Origin: Hypoxylon rubiginosum
Lineage: Eukaryota > Ascomycota > Sordariomycetes > Xylariales > Hypoxylaceae
Assembly: GCA_902806565.1 (NCBI GenBank)
Contig: CADCXA010000055.1
Span: forward strand, 1,364,001 to 1,428,000
Reading direction: 5' to 3'
DNA length: 64,000 bases
The notes under the pieces were generated by a model. That model was not told the DNA's origin, did not search any database, and saw only the letters and a program-made list of their open reading frames with translations. Both the position numbers and the translations under genes were made by a program. Positions 22,117-33,492 of the stretch are shown in pieces. The first letter of the stretch is position 1, and each line of letters begins with the position of its first letter.

Positions 22117-23079
22117 CTAGAACAGCCGCAAGTTCGTCCTCTGCTGCAGGTTGGTTCCGTTTAGCATAGCCCTCGCTCTCTTCGGCCTGGTCTGGAGCCT
22201 ACGGAAGGCCTCCTGGATGTGGCGCGACTCCACCGGCGTCCTACCCTCGTTCGGCGGGTCGAACAGCCCCTGGGTCAGCTTCCGCTTCTTGGTCCCCGTG
22301 TTCTCGCCGCCGCTGCGCTCCTTCGACAGGTCCTCCTGCTCCTTGATCTTGAGCGCCTCCTCGGTCAGCGTCTGCACCATCTCGAAGGTCAGGAAGCCGA
22401 GGATGTCGACGATGTCGTCCGACGGCTTGCTGTCCGTCACGATGCCGAACCCGGCCCACTCGCGGAACCGCTTGCCCTTGCGGTACGTGAAGGAGGCCTG
22501 GCGGTACTCGGACCACGTGACGTACTCCTCCCTCGTCATGGCCTTGGTGCGCTCGTCGGCCTTTTGCAGTCGCTGGAGCGTGATGTGGTTCATCTCCTCC
22601 TCCTCCTCGTCTTCCTCGTCGTCGCGCTCCGGGACTTCCTGGCCGTAGTACGAAGACGGCTCCCACGGGAGCTTGACTTTGGCTTTCTTGTTCTTCTTGG
22701 CGGCTTCCTCCACGGCGGGGCCGCCGGGCATGACACCGCCACCAGCATCGTCGGCAACGCCAATGTCGCCCTCGGCATTCTTGTCGTCGGAGTCCTTTGC
22801 GCTCTTTCGGACATCCTTCCACGACAAGAAGGTCCGAAGACGTGAGACCTTGGGTGCGTCGTCGCGGATCAGAAATATCAGATCATTAATAGTGATAGAG
22901 CGAGAGCCGCGGCGGACGGCTAGCTCGGTGCAGTTTCGCAGCATTTCAATGACCTGCTGGCGGACGATCTCTTCTATCATGGCTGTGGTGTCGACGGATG
23001 GCTCCCCTGACTCACCAGAGACGTACATCATCTGCTGGATCTCCTGCCTATACTTGTGCTGTTTATTGTTGTCCGCCAT
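22117..23079 (-). CDS. spt3: SAGA complex subunit Spt3
   Basis: A single exon of 320 residues. The N-terminal histone fold (about residues 8-95) reads [15 protein letters not shown], then [20 protein letters not shown] and [14 protein letters not shown], the TFIID-18/Spt3 pattern. A charged, Asp/Glu-rich linker (about 100-165) separates it from the second, C-terminal histone-fold-like half ([20 protein letters not shown], then [12 protein letters not shown]). Spt3 has both histone folds in one chain and helps SAGA load TBP at promoters. Length matches other fungal Spt3 proteins. It lies tail-first before the histidine-phosphatase gene. A nuclear role is established for the family. Confidence 0.95.
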   Translation of the reverse strand: MADNNKQHKYRQEIQQMMYVSGESGEPSVDTTAMIEEIVRQQVIEMLRNCTELAVRRGSRSITINDLIFLIRDDAPKVSRLRTFLSWKDVRKSAKDSDDKNAEGDIGVADDAGGGVMPGGPAVEEAAKKNKKAKVKLPWEPSSYYGQEVPERDDEEDEEEEEMNHITLQRLQKADERTKAMTREEYVTWSEYRQASFTYRKGKRFREWAGFGIVTDSKPSDDIVDILGFLTFEMVQTLTEEALKIKEQEDLSKERSGGENTGTKKRKLTQGLFDPPNEGRTPVESRHIQEAFRRLQTRPKRARAMLNGTNLQQRTNLRLF

Positions 23080-23712
23080 CTTGTCTGATCGTAAATGACA
23101 GTACAGCGGGTCAATATTCCCGAATACCTATTGGTTCAATGTCTGGATTGGCGGATAGATCTGGCTCCCGGGCAGAGGGAAAATAAATAAATATTACGCT
23201 CAAGTGACCAAATTGATATAGGCCTAGAAATATACAGGCGGCGACCGTCAGGGATGGCTGGTTAACGAACGAATCGCTGCGACCTCGGACGGAGAGTGAA
23301 AGTTGAGGTTCTGAGCCGTGCACCTTTTAGCCCTTTTGGCGGGGAGTGGGACGTGGCATGCCAGGACCCATTACGTTATCAAAGTACTTACACGTTGGTT
23401 GTCGGGTCAAACAAAAGGAAGTACTTATCTATCTGTCTTAAAAATGGCGATTTATTTAGACTTCAAATTGAGATTGTTTATAACCGAGCAAATCATTCTC
23501 AAAGAAACCCAAATGCCTAGCACTGAGAAGGAATTGAACCTACTACGAGACGTTTCTCAAGGCGAAAATGGAGATGGGTGTAACCAATTCACATTCTGAA
23601 ATAACATCGCAAGAAGATACACTCTTGATAGAAGCTAGAATGGATTCCGTTTCCACTAAACTCATGTCTCCTAGCGATGACTAGGAGGTATCAACATAAC
23701 CGTCTTGCAGAT
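23080..23712. other. Intergenic, no gene seen
   Basis: Spacer between ppm1 and spt3, both on the minus strand, so it holds the spt3 promoter. A tRNA-like T-arm near 23520 was examined and rejected. Confidence 0.45.
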
Positions 23713-24872
23713 TTATACCATCAGATCGCTTTCCCATTCTTGAAACCCGTCCCCTCTCCAGCCCCAGACGACGACGTAATGGTCCGCTAATAGATCCCAC
23801 TCCTCAACCTCATCCAAGCCCTCTAGACTGTCGACCCTCTCCTTCTCATCGTCTACTACCCATTTCCGCCATACATCTCCTATTGTTAGGCTTCTCGTGA
23901 GGCTTAACCCTGCTTCCTTTAACCGAAGCTGCTGCTTCTCGGGATCCTGATACGCATCCAGTGTCGGCATACGTATCCGTCGAGCCGCCAGGTTGGATAC
24001 CATCTGCTTGCCGAAAGAATCATCTGGGTAGATTGGCTCGTAGATGGCAATGGCTAGGTTCGAAATCCTCTTAGTGAAATAATTGATCACCTTCTGGGCC
24101 TGTGGAACTTCTAGGTAACATAAGCAACACTCCGAAATCAGGAGTGTTGGAACATCAGTCCGGATGCCATCGAGAGATTCTACGTCATCTTTGAGCAGAT
24201 CCCTCAGGTCTAACCCGTGGCACCAGTACTGGCAGCCATTCTGCAGACTTGGATTGCTCCAGTTGTTATTTTCGGCCACAGGGTTAGGAATGATACTTCT
24301 AAGTTGAGGGATAGCATTCACGAGTTGCAGCTTCTTGGAAGCGATTGCTGGAAAGTCGATCTCGTGGTAGATGAGATTAGCCAGACCAGGCTGGGAGAAT
24401 AGCTTAAAACACCTCGTGTCGGTGCCAGCACCAAGCGAGATGATCTGCCGCTCTCGCGTCGCTGTGCCCGACAGGAAGGACGAGATCAACCTATCCAGCG
24501 CGGTAGTCCGCGTATACGTGCCTACCTTGAAGCCTTAGCACTCGCTAGGGCAGTATAAAAAAAGCCCTCGGGCATCTTACCTCGATTGATGATGGGCAGT
24601 CTTCTGACAGCGCCACCAACGGGATTCTGGACAAAGTATTGCGCAAAAGGATCTTGTAGGTAGCCAAGATCTACGGCGCTCATACGCGACACGGCGGCGT
24701 CTGTGTCTGTGCCTTGGATGGTGGAGTCGTGACTGGGACCTGAAGAATGCGAGTCGCCTCCTCGTCCGTGACCATGACCATGACCCCGGCCCCGGCCCCG
24801 ACCCCGAGAACCGCCTCTAGAGCCCCGAAGGGATAGAAGATTGGGGATAGACGGAGCGGGCATGTCGGGCAT
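23713..24872 (-). CDS. ppm1: Leucine carboxyl methyltransferase 1 (PP2A methyltransferase)
   Basis: Exons 24872-24581 and 24521-23713 encode 366 residues. The 59-nt intron joins LPIINRG to [16 protein letters not shown], the family-typical sequence. The S-adenosylmethionine pocket shows as [13 protein letters not shown], then YHEIDFP, and [13 protein letters not shown]. Ppm1 methylates the C-terminal leucine of the PP2A catalytic subunit and controls assembly of its holoenzymes. The chosen ATG is the first in frame; upstream the frame is open but has no ATG. Unusual here is a Gly-Arg/Gly-His dipeptide tract (about residues 17-36) before the catalytic domain, which is disordered and basic. Confidence 0.92.
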
Positions 24873-25788
24873 TGGGATCGATAGTATGCCTGGGTATGCC
24901 TGGGTATTTGATGTATGTAAACGCAGAAACGATCTGATAGACGCCAGCCCTATGAAACCCAAGACGTGATGTCGTGACGCTAGAGAGGGGCAAGGGTCGG
25001 CGCTCCTTTCTCGCTTGTCGATCTACGGAAGCTATTATTGGCTATTATTGGCCCTGACGGTATTTCTCCTCAGCGCGACACCGAAAGTGCATCAGAAGAA
25101 ACAGGCGGGAGCGAATCAATGGTGTGGTTTCTTGACCTTTCGGGGTCCGAAAGCGATGTGGTAACGACCTGGTAGGGGTTTGGTAAGGCAGACCTAACAC
25201 AAATTGGGCGTTGGGACGCTTAAGAATGAGGCAGTGCAAGTACAAATACCCAATGATACATGGCAAATAATACGAACGGTTGCCTGGCGTATGAGTAACG
25301 CAACGTGGTTGAGCTGCACTGTGTTGCCGACGTTCCGATGATTGTTTAGCGTTACCTAGGTCTACCTAGCAGCCTAGGTCTATGTAGCCTCCGGAAGTTA
25401 TAGTGGTTCGAGTGGCACGTTAGTGGGATCTATTAGGTGGCAACCCACCTAGAATAACTGCTAAAAAATCCAATAAATCCAATCCCGAATCCCTACAGGT
25501 CTAGGTAGTAAGTAAGACTAACAGTGTGGTCATCTTACGTACTGTGGGTTCTTCCTAGCCTCATCCTGTTCCAGATCCTTTTCAAGGACTCAATCCGCCC
25601 TTGCTGACATTTGTCAGAGAGCTTTCAGCTTTGTGTTCTTTCTCTCATACACCTTCATTCTACACTTCTTCACCTTATTCTATTACAACTATTCTTGCCA
25701 ATTCCTTGAACTTTTCTTTAGTGTATCGATTCTACCTTCTTTTCTTCTTTCCGACCCATTCCTCTTGAGAAATTATAGGTCGCCCAAA
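24873..25788. other. Divergent intergenic region with pyrimidine-rich leader
   Basis: Lies between ppm1 (-) and the membrane-protein gene (+). It has a cluster of CCTAGGT-type motifs near 25352-25385, and a C/T-rich stretch at about 25620-25780 directly before the plus-strand ATG, a common fungal 5' leader feature. An 11-base unit GCCTGGGTATG occurs twice near 24888-24905. Confidence 0.45.
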
Positions 25789-26910
25789 ATGTATCGCGAC
25801 ATTGCACACGCGGTTTACAAGCGGGGAGAGTCCCAGATGGACGGCTATGAAATGCCTGGCTGGGGATGGGGCTTACTGATCCTGGATGTTATCATCTTCC
25901 TGCCCTTGGTCTTGATGGTACAGCGCCTTCTGGCTTCTCATCTTCGGGATCAGCTTGGCTAACTTGTCTCTTAGGTCAACTACTCTCTCCAGCATGTGTT
26001 CCCTACGCTCGCCATCGTCGAGGACCCGTCCCCTCCGGCTTACGAACCCGTCTCGCTGAACGAGGACACCCAGTCCTTCTCCGAGGACAATGCCCCGCTT
26101 GCCGATGAATCTGCCCGTGGCGGTTCCCAAGCTCGTCTCATCACCTCGTCCCTCCGCTCCACGTACCGTACCCTAAAGGCCGTCAGCGGCTGGCGCTCCA
26201 TGTTCCGTGGTTTCGCTTGCTACTTCGCCCTGACCGTCGCTACTTCGTTCGTCTATGGCATTCTCGTTAGCGCCTTCATCCCGTCTCTCATCGCCGGTCC
26301 TCTGTCCGCGATTACCCTCGTGCAGCTCTACACTACGTGGACACACATTGTCATCTCGGCCCCGAGCTCCAAGACGTTCTGGCAGCGCCTGCCCCCCTTC
26401 AAGAAGGCGTTCCAGGCCACGGCACTACCCGTCGTCATGTACTTCTTCGCCGCTGAGGTCTCCACCTTCGTCCCCAGAATGATCGCGTATGCCATGTCGA
26501 TGAACTTGCCCGACCGCAAGCAGCCTGGCACCATCCCCGCCGGTAACAAGAACGACATCTGGAAGGGTGTCATTGTGCTCCTTATCACGCTTGTCCTACA
26601 CATATTCCTCGTTATTCCCACCCAGGTGATCCTCACCCGTGTCCAGGCTTCTCTCCTTCCCGAGGACGATGACACCATCGTGCCTTTTGACCGTTCGTTC
26701 CAGGGCAAGGTTGAGCCTGCCATTGTCGGCGGCAAGGGCTTCGTCACCATCAAGGATGCTTGGCAGTCATTCTCTCGCGCTTCGTGGATGCGACTTGTCA
26801 AGCTGTACGTCAAGATCTTCCTGGCTGGCCTTGCCCTTGCTTTCCTCTGGATGATTGTTATCATCCCCGAGATGCTACTCATTCTGAGTCACAGCAAGAA
26901 GATTGAGTAA
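25789..26910 (+). CDS. Conserved multi-pass membrane protein, function unknown
   Basis: Exons 25789-25917 and 25975-26910 (57-nt intron, branch GCTAACT, acceptor CTTAG) encode 354 residues. Helix-like stretches lie at about residues 29-50 (LLILDVIIFLPLVLM), 120-175 (FRGFACYFALTVATSFVYGI and the following ITLVQLY), 190-215 (VVMYFFAAEVSTFV), 240-260 (GVIVLLITLVLHIFLVIPTQ) and 325-350 (IFLAGLALAFLWMIVIIPEM). The loop at 60-110 is acidic and Pro/Ser-rich. The protein has the look of a conserved Pezizomycotina family, but I see no enzymatic motif. Location is probably an internal or plasma membrane. The exon 1 start has a good ATG context (aaaATGt). Confidence 0.8.
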
Positions 26911-28366
26911 ATTATATCTACTTACTGATCAGTCACAAAATCGAAATTTGACAATTAGCTTCGGCATTATCTCAGCTTTATTCTCTTGATCTGAACTAGG
27001 TAGCTTGACAATATTGGAGGGCTTGAAGAGGATTTGGGTCTGGCGTCTTGGGTTATAGCAAATGGTCCACTATACTGGACGCCTCTTGTCGAAGCTTACC
27101 TAGCGGGACTACGATATTATGACCAAGGAGGACATTCTCATTGAATCAATCTACTTGACGGATGGTATAGGTGGGAATTGGTTATACCTTATTAGGTTCA
27201 GTCGAACCGTCCATACATCAGAATAGCATCTCTTGAATTATTACAATGTTGTAAAACGGTATTGAATTTTCTCTAAGGCTTAGTGAGACATGTTGACCCT
27301 TGGAGAATGTCGCGATAGTAGTACTGACGCGTCTGTATTAATGGGCATATGGCCATCAGCTCTTGAAGCCTGCGTGAATGGTACCCGATTTTATCAAGTT
27401 ATTACAGCGTCGTGGCCTGGCACCATCGTAGAGCACCAAGTTGGAGCTTATGGCGCCAGTAGATTGAGGCTCGTCCCGTCCCGAACTAACCTATCGTCGA
27501 TGGCATATCTGGCAACTGACCAAGCTGTAGAGTACCGAGTGTTTGTATTATATTGCTTATACGAATATCTACATGCATCTAGGTGCTGGTGACACATGTG
27601 TTTTATTCTAGGTGCCTGTTTATTTGGTCCCTGCGTTTGGCAGGCACCAGGCGACCTGGCAGAAAGCAAACTGGCAAACTGGCAAACTGAGACCAATTTT
27701 AATTGAAGGATTTGATTGGCCGCCTTAGCTTGATTTAGTAGGTGCCACTTCCCTGTTGCCCCGCCCGCCCTTGCTGCCTAGCTGATTCTGCCAGGTCCAC
27801 CGCCTGATTCTGCCGGCCCCCACCGCCTTTCGAAAAACTATATAAGACCTGACACCCTCCGCCCAACTCTGACTTTGATTTTTTTCTTTCTTCATACTTA
27901 CCTTGTTCCGAACCAACTCGCTCAAGCTTGAGTTGTTTCAAGTGGGATGACCTGCATTGCACATCGCGGAGTCGGCCCTCTTCTATTATCCCTCGTGGAT
28001 CGTAGGGAGCGGAATTTTTGCTTTTATCACCTCGTTTTCGTTATGCTCGATGCCTTCGTGCATTGTCATAAGGAAGATGCTTCTATGTGACCTGAATCAT
28101 ATCGTATCCTACCGGGCATCTGCCCTTACTCTCAGTGTCCATAGTATGCTAGCACAGTTTAATGAGCCCATAGTAGAGTTGAACGGTGATCTGCGTAATA
28201 TGTTCCTGGTCTTTTGAGATACTTCATTGCCGCTATTTTGGGGTATTGCTACATGTTGCACTTATCTAACAAATAAACATCAAACTCAATCTATGTAATC
28301 CTGTTGAAACACGGTATGTACGTGCCACGCTGTGCTCCCAAGTGACGTCAACCTCGCAGCACCGTA
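26911..28366. other. Long intergenic stretch with a TATA-like element and a small frame
   Basis: About 1.4 kb between a plus-strand and a minus-strand gene end. No conserved gene was seen. TATATAAG at about 27838 is followed by a T/C-rich run and an ATG at 27947 opening a 47-codon frame to 28090, listed as a finding. ACTGGCAA is repeated near 27667-27690. Confidence 0.4.
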
Positions 28367-29773
28367 TCACCCCAACACTTCCATCAACGACGGCCGCTCC
28401 CTAGAAGCCTTCGCACCTCCCTGCCACCTCTCGATCCTCTCGACGCCGTAGCTCAGCTCCAGGATCACCAGGCTGAACTCGTCCACGTCCTCGGGCCCGC
28501 TGTCGAACACCAGGCTCTCCGCCTGCTTCGTCGCCAGGAACAGCGCGCCCCGCTCCCGGCACGCCCGCGCCCACGCGTACGGCGACGGCGCCTCCCACAG
28601 CCCCGCCCGCATCGTGAACATGACGCGCCCCGGGCACTCGCCCCACCCGCGCTTCAGGTGCAGGTAGATCTCCTGCAGGTAGTTGGCCGCCAGCCACGTG
28701 CGCCGCACGCTCTCGACCAGCACCCACGCCCGCCAGAGCGCGTCCTCGGACGCGTCCCCGCCGCTACTTGTAATTCGGCTGAACCCGCCCGCGCTCGCGG
28801 CCCCCGACGCGGTGAAGGCGGCTAGAAACCGCGCGGGGCGCCGCGCCAGGCCGTCCTTGGCGGCTTCCAATAGCTGCTTGCTCCAGAGGAACAGCGTCGG
28901 GATCATGGCTTCGGCTTGCGCGCGCATCCGCACGTCGCCGTCGAAGAGCCGGATGGCCTGGTACGCGAGCAGCGCCTGGACGCGGCTGAGGTGGTCGAAC
29001 ACGTCGAGCTCCTGGCGGCCCGTCGGTAAGGACGTGCCGAGGGCCTGGTCCTGCAGCAGCTGGGCGACGCGGTCGTCGAGCACGCGGGCGACGGTGCTCC
29101 GGGCGGCGGGGGTCCGCGCCGCGTGGTACGCGGCGACGGCCGTGTACGCGTCCTGCACGTGCCGCGGCATCCGCTCGCGGTACAGGTGCCAGTGGTGCAG
29201 CGGGCTGCTGCCTCTTGTCGCCCACTCCCGCAGCCACTTCTGCATGCCGTCGACGAAGCGCTGCAGGATGGCGTGCTCGACCACTTCCGGCTCCATCTCC
29301 GGCAGCGTGTAGTCCGCCACCCACGACTCCGGCGCCAGGAACCAGGTGGTATCCATTGATAGTATACCGGGGGTGGCGTTGCTGGTGGTTTCATCATCGA
29401 ACGAGGTCTGCACGGCGGGAGTTCGACCTAGATCTGCGCATAGATCCGCCTGCGTCAGCTGGAGCGGGGAGAAGGGCAGGTTGCATATATCTTCGGCTTC
29501 CGCACTGCTACTGCCGGTGCCAGAATCAGGTCCACGTGTCGTGAGAGGTGGCGGATTTGCGGACCTATCGGTCGTGGAGGGTGGCTGGAGGTCTACGGGT
29601 GCGGGTGCGGGTGCGGGGGCTACCGTTCTCAGGACACCGTTGGTCCGTCGAGCGGGAGGATACAAGCACGGGATGCCGCGGTCGACGCACCGCCGACATG
29701 ACGGCACCCCCTTGGTGCATTGCCGTTTCGATCTAGTGCAGCCGACGCACGCCCGCCGCCATTCAGAAGCCAT
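28367..29773 (-). CDS. Zn2Cys6 fungal transcription factor
   Basis: A single exon of 468 residues. The binuclear zinc cluster is complete at the N-terminus: Cys 9, 12, 19, 26, 29 and 36 in the CX2CX6CX6CX2CX6C pattern, with basic residues between (TRSKRQC). An Ala/Pro/Ser-rich linker (about 45-125) leads to a largely helical regulatory region (QEIYLHLKRGWGECPG, ALFLATKQAESLV). No separate fungal_trans motif could be named. Such proteins bind CGG-type sites as dimers and usually control nearby metabolic genes. It is transcribed away from the SDR gene that begins 680 bases upstream, so they share a promoter region. GC-rich with no introns. Confidence 0.9.
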   Translation of the reverse strand: MASEWRRACVGCTRSKRQCTKGVPSCRRCVDRGIPCLYPPARRTNGVLRTVAPAPAPAPVDLQPPSTTDRSANPPPLTTRGPDSGTGSSSAEAEDICNLPFSPLQLTQADLCADLGRTPAVQTSFDDETTSNATPGILSMDTTWFLAPESWVADYTLPEMEPEVVEHAILQRFVDGMQKWLREWATRGSSPLHHWHLYRERMPRHVQDAYTAVAAYHAARTPAARSTVARVLDDRVAQLLQDQALGTSLPTGRQELDVFDHLSRVQALLAYQAIRLFDGDVRMRAQAEAMIPTLFLWSKQLLEAAKDGLARRPARFLAAFTASGAASAGGFSRITSSGGDASEDALWRAWVLVESVRRTWLAANYLQEIYLHLKRGWGECPGRVMFTMRAGLWEAPSPYAWARACRERGALFLATKQAESLVFDSGPEDVDEFSLVILELSYGVERIERWQGGAKASRERPSLMEVLG

Positions 29774-30454
29774 TTCTACTAACTCTATGTGCGTCTAGAC
29801 TGTCTTGGGCCCTTGTTCGCCTCAGAAGAAGGTGGCATTAGGATGATTCCGTATATCCTGTATTCTGGGAAGATGACACCGCATCGTACCGCTTGACTCA
29901 TTCGATGCGCATCCCGCGGCCAACGATCTACCCGCAGGTCGAGCGGACTTTGGTGGAGGTTAAGAGATATATCCGCAGACAGGGGGGGCTGCCTACATTT
30001 GTAAGCCAGCGACGCGATTAGATTACCTATACCAATAATAGAATCGCTATTATCAGCTCACCATATGCGGAAAGGGACGCGGCCAAGAACCAATTGGAAA
30101 TGCGGAAAATACTGGGGTCTGCTTGGTAAGTATGGTGGTTCACTGGTTGGACGATCTACGAGCCGCAAGGAGTCTCGAAGCAGCTCGTTGCGAGAAGAGA
30201 ACGTCAGGTGCGGTACCGAGATGCATAGATTATGTATGATGCCATACGGATATAGCTTGTGCGGACTATGTTAGAACCCCGATGTTCAGGACCTGTCAAG
30301 GTCTGGTATATAGTCTGGTATATATATAAGTCATGCCTCTACCCTCAAGTTCAAACCAGACGAAGAGACACAGCATCCAGTTTCACATAGACGAACACAT
30401 ATATTTATAGAGTTTCTAGACTCCGCAAGTCGTACCTCCAAGACTACTTTCATC
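29774..30454. promoter_or_regulatory. Divergent promoter region between the Zn2Cys6 regulator and the SDR gene
   Basis: A 681-base region between two genes read away from each other. On the SDR side a TATATATAAG element at about 30319-30330 lies about 125 bases before the ATG. Operator sites for the regulator could not be singled out by eye. Confidence 0.4.
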
Positions 30455-31475
30455 ATGGCCAACCTTTACAGACCAACCAAGACCTTCCACAGCGGGCCGT
30501 ACGAGGCTATCTCGCCGCTCCGCCCCGAGCTCTCCCAGGCCGGCAAGACGGTGGCCATCACCGGCGGCTCGATGGGCATCGGGTTCGCCATCGCGCAAGG
30601 CTTCGTCGCCGCGGGCGCCGCCAAGATCATCATCCTGGCGCGCCGCGCCGACGCCGTCGAAGCGGCCGTCGCGTCCCTGACCAAGGAGGCGCATGGCACA
30701 ACGACGACGCAGATCATCGGGCACCCGTGCGACGTGGGCGACGCGGCGTCGGTCGCCGAGTTCTGGGGGCGGCTCGCCGGCGAGGGTACCGTTATTGACG
30801 TGCTGGTGCTGAACGCGGCGGCGATCGCGCCGCAGCACTCGGTCCTGGAGCTGGGGACCGCGCGCATCTGGGAGGACTACAACGTCAACGTGCGCGGGCA
30901 GCTGGACATGACGGAGCGGTTCTACAAGCAGTCGGGGAAGAAGGAGGACGATGGTAATCCGCTGTACCTCGTGCACGTGTCGACGCTGTGCATCCACGCC
31001 TGGCAATTCGGCACCACGTACCCGGGCTACGGCCTCACCAAGAACGCGGGCGCGCTGGCGCTGCAGGTGGTCGCGCAGGACGTGCCGGCGTCCAAGATGC
31101 AGGTCGTCAACTACCACCCGGGCGGCATCTTCACCGAGTCGGCCAGGCGCAACGGCTTCACCGAGGACTCGATTCCCTGGGATGACCGTCAGTTCCCCTC
31201 TCCCCTCTAACTCTTGCTTACACGCCTCCCCTCCCTTCTCCCCCTTTTTCGTGAAAATTCCCTTTTTTTTCAAATTGTCAACTGACACTATATCTGTTTT
31301 TTTAGCCGCTCTCCCGGGCAGCTTCGCGGTGTGGGCTGCCTCGCCCGAGGCCGCGTTCCTGCACGGCCGGTTCGTGTGGGCCAACTGGGACATCGACGAG
31401 CTGAGGAGCGGCGACGTGCGGAAGCGCATCGACGAGGACCCGTACTATCTGAAGATCGGGGTCAAGGGCTTGTGA
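30455..31475 (+). CDS. Short-chain dehydrogenase/reductase
   Basis: Exons 30455-31187 and 31306-31475 encode 300 residues. The 118-nt intron (donor GTCAGT, acceptor TTTTTAG) gives SIPWDDPALPGSFAVWAASP across the joint. The cofactor motif TGGSMGIG is at residues 36-43, NAAA near 120, and the catalytic YGLTK at Tyr 192/Lys 196. It is thus a complete classical SDR. The C-terminal EAAFLHGRFVWANWDIDEL is typical of a large fungal SDR group often found near secondary-metabolite or catabolic genes. The substrate is unknown. The 3' end faces the P450 gene 275 bases away, and the regulator is divergent upstream, so co-regulation is plausible but inferred. Confidence 0.9.
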
Positions 31476-31750
31476 GGAGGAGTAGAAGACGAGTAGTAGC
31501 CAGCCGTTACAATGGTGTGTAACACGAGAATAGGGGTCGATGTGGGGGTATGGTTCAAGCTTCTCGGTATAAAGTAGTAGACCTAGGTATGTAAGGTATA
31601 AGGTATATATAAACATTGAATATATATACATGCATACACGTCAAGAGATCATATCATATTAAAAACCCATAAGTTCGTCATATCCAAGAATAGTAGGTAC
31701 CTTACGTACCTACACACACATACCTACCACGCATTACCACCATATACACA

Positions 31751-33492
31751 TCACCACCCGTCCACCACCGTAGCATACACATGCATGCCCCTATGCGGCC
31801 TCGCCGTGATGCCGCCCTTGATCAATATGTTCCGCTCGTCCAGGTCGTCCTTATCCCTAATGGCGAACTCGAAGCGGCCGACCCACGAGGCCAGGAGGCA
31901 CGCGAACTCGGCGCGCGCGAAGGCGAGGCCGATGCAGCTGCGGGGCCCGTGCAGGAAGGTGAGGAAGGCGTAGTTGCTGCTGGCGCCGCCGCTGGCCGCG
32001 CGCCGGTCGTCGGGCCCCTTGGGCACCCACCGGTCCGGGTCGAACTCGTGCGCGTCGGCGCCCCAGAGGGTCCGGTCGAAGTTGGTCGCCCAGGGAGAGA
32101 GCATGACGGCCGTGCCCTTGGGCACGCGCTGCCCCAGGATCGTCGTGTCGACGGCCGCCTCCCGCAGCGTCATGGGCACGGGCGCGTAGTACCGCAGCAC
32201 CTCGCTGCAGACGGCGTTCAGGTACGGCATGCGGTCGATGTCGACGCTCGTCACCTCGCGGCCCGAGCCGTCGTCGACCGGCGGCAGCTTCTCGCGGACC
32301 TCGGCGCGCAGGCGCGCCTGCACCTCCGGGTACCGGCACAGCATGTAGACGGCCCAGGTCATGGACGTGGCCGTCGTCTCGTGGCCGGCCGCGAGGAACG
32401 TCATGAGCTGGTCGACGAGGTTCTCCTCCGAGAAGGCCCCCGACTCGAGGGCGACGGAGAGGATGTCGCGGTCCGTGAGCTCCTTGCGGTCCAGCTTCTC
32501 CTTCTTCTCGCGGATTAGCTTCCGGCACACGCTCCGGATCGTCTGGGCCGCCGCGTTGATGTCGTTGTTGCGCTTGACGGGGAGCCGGCCGATCACCCAG
32601 TCCGGGAGGAATAGGCCCAGGAAGGCGAGTCTCTGCGCCTGCTTGGAAGGCTTGAATACGCTTCTGTACGTCTGGCTGAGTTCGTTATCGGGGTTCTGGA
32701 TGGCACCGAAATCCTTTCCGAGTCCGGAAAGACCAATGATATCCAACGTCACCCGGGATGCCCAGGCGCCGACGTCTATGACGGCCGTCTTGTTCGCCTT
32801 TTCCGGGTCTTGTGCATTTGGCGCGTTCTGCGCATCGGCGATGATGCTGTCGGTCATGACCTGGACAACCTCGCAACCCTTTTGCCAGAACTGCGAGTAT
32901 AGGTCTTTGACATGTCGGAACGCGAAAGCGGGCATGAGGTTTTTGCGTTGAAACTTGTGTTCTTCGCCCTCCGCAAGAAGTATTCCGACACCTAGGAGAC
33001 GACTTAGACCAAAGCGAATACTCCCGGGCTTCTGGAAGTCATAATTCCGCGTCACTAGAACCTCGGCGAGGGCCTTGGACCCAGTTATAAGCAGGCGCTC
33101 CTGGTTGAAAGGCCCGAGATATCGGATTAAGCCATCGTTTGGTATGGTGGCCACCCTTTATTATCAAATTAGCGGCAAATAACGTAGAGTTAGGTAGGCG
33201 ATGAAATGCGAACGTACCATTCTCTCATAGGTACGCCAGTCGGTTTCGCTCTTATCTCTTTGAAATGTCCCATGAGAAGCGAGCCACCAGCCGGCTCGGG
33301 TAGGCCACGCAGCGGGGAAAAGACCTTAGGATATAGGATAACCCTCCAGACACCATAAAGGAAGGCCTGGAATAAATAAGCGGCGAAGAACGTGCCAGCT
33401 ACCCGCGGCACGGTCCATTCTGGTTGGAGGTGAACGGTGAGGTATGATGAAACAAGAGATATGGCGGAGAACCACCGCCAAGGGATCCCCAT
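31751..33492 (-). CDS. Cytochrome P450 monooxygenase
   Basis: Exons 33492-33218 and 33155-31751 (62-nt intron) encode 559 residues. The split codon restores VPMREWVATIPNDGLIRYLG. The N-terminus has hydrophobic anchor segments (about residues 7-22 and 30-55) before the proline-rich LRGLPEP, as in ER-bound fungal P450s. The oxygen-binding I-helix AAGHETTAT is at about 347-355, ExxR (EVLR) at about 410-413, and the heme-ligand loop FLHGPRSCIG at about 492-501 with Cys near 499. All signature residues are present, so it should be active. The sequence looks like the CYP3/CYP4-type clan, but I cannot name the CYP family. Convergent with the SDR gene. Confidence 0.93.

Noticed and set aside
22219..22845. 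Leu/Arg-rich plus-strand frame over spt3
   Set aside because: A shadow of the Spt3 coding sequence.
23510..23600. tRNA-like T-arm on the minus strand (GGTTCAATTCC)
   Set aside because: The T-stem has a mismatch, no A-box with correct spacing was found, and no 7-bp acceptor stem could be paired.
30416..31429. 337-codon antisense frame over the SDR gene
   Set aside because: Same reason: an opposite-strand echo of biased codons, and it would read across the SDR intron.
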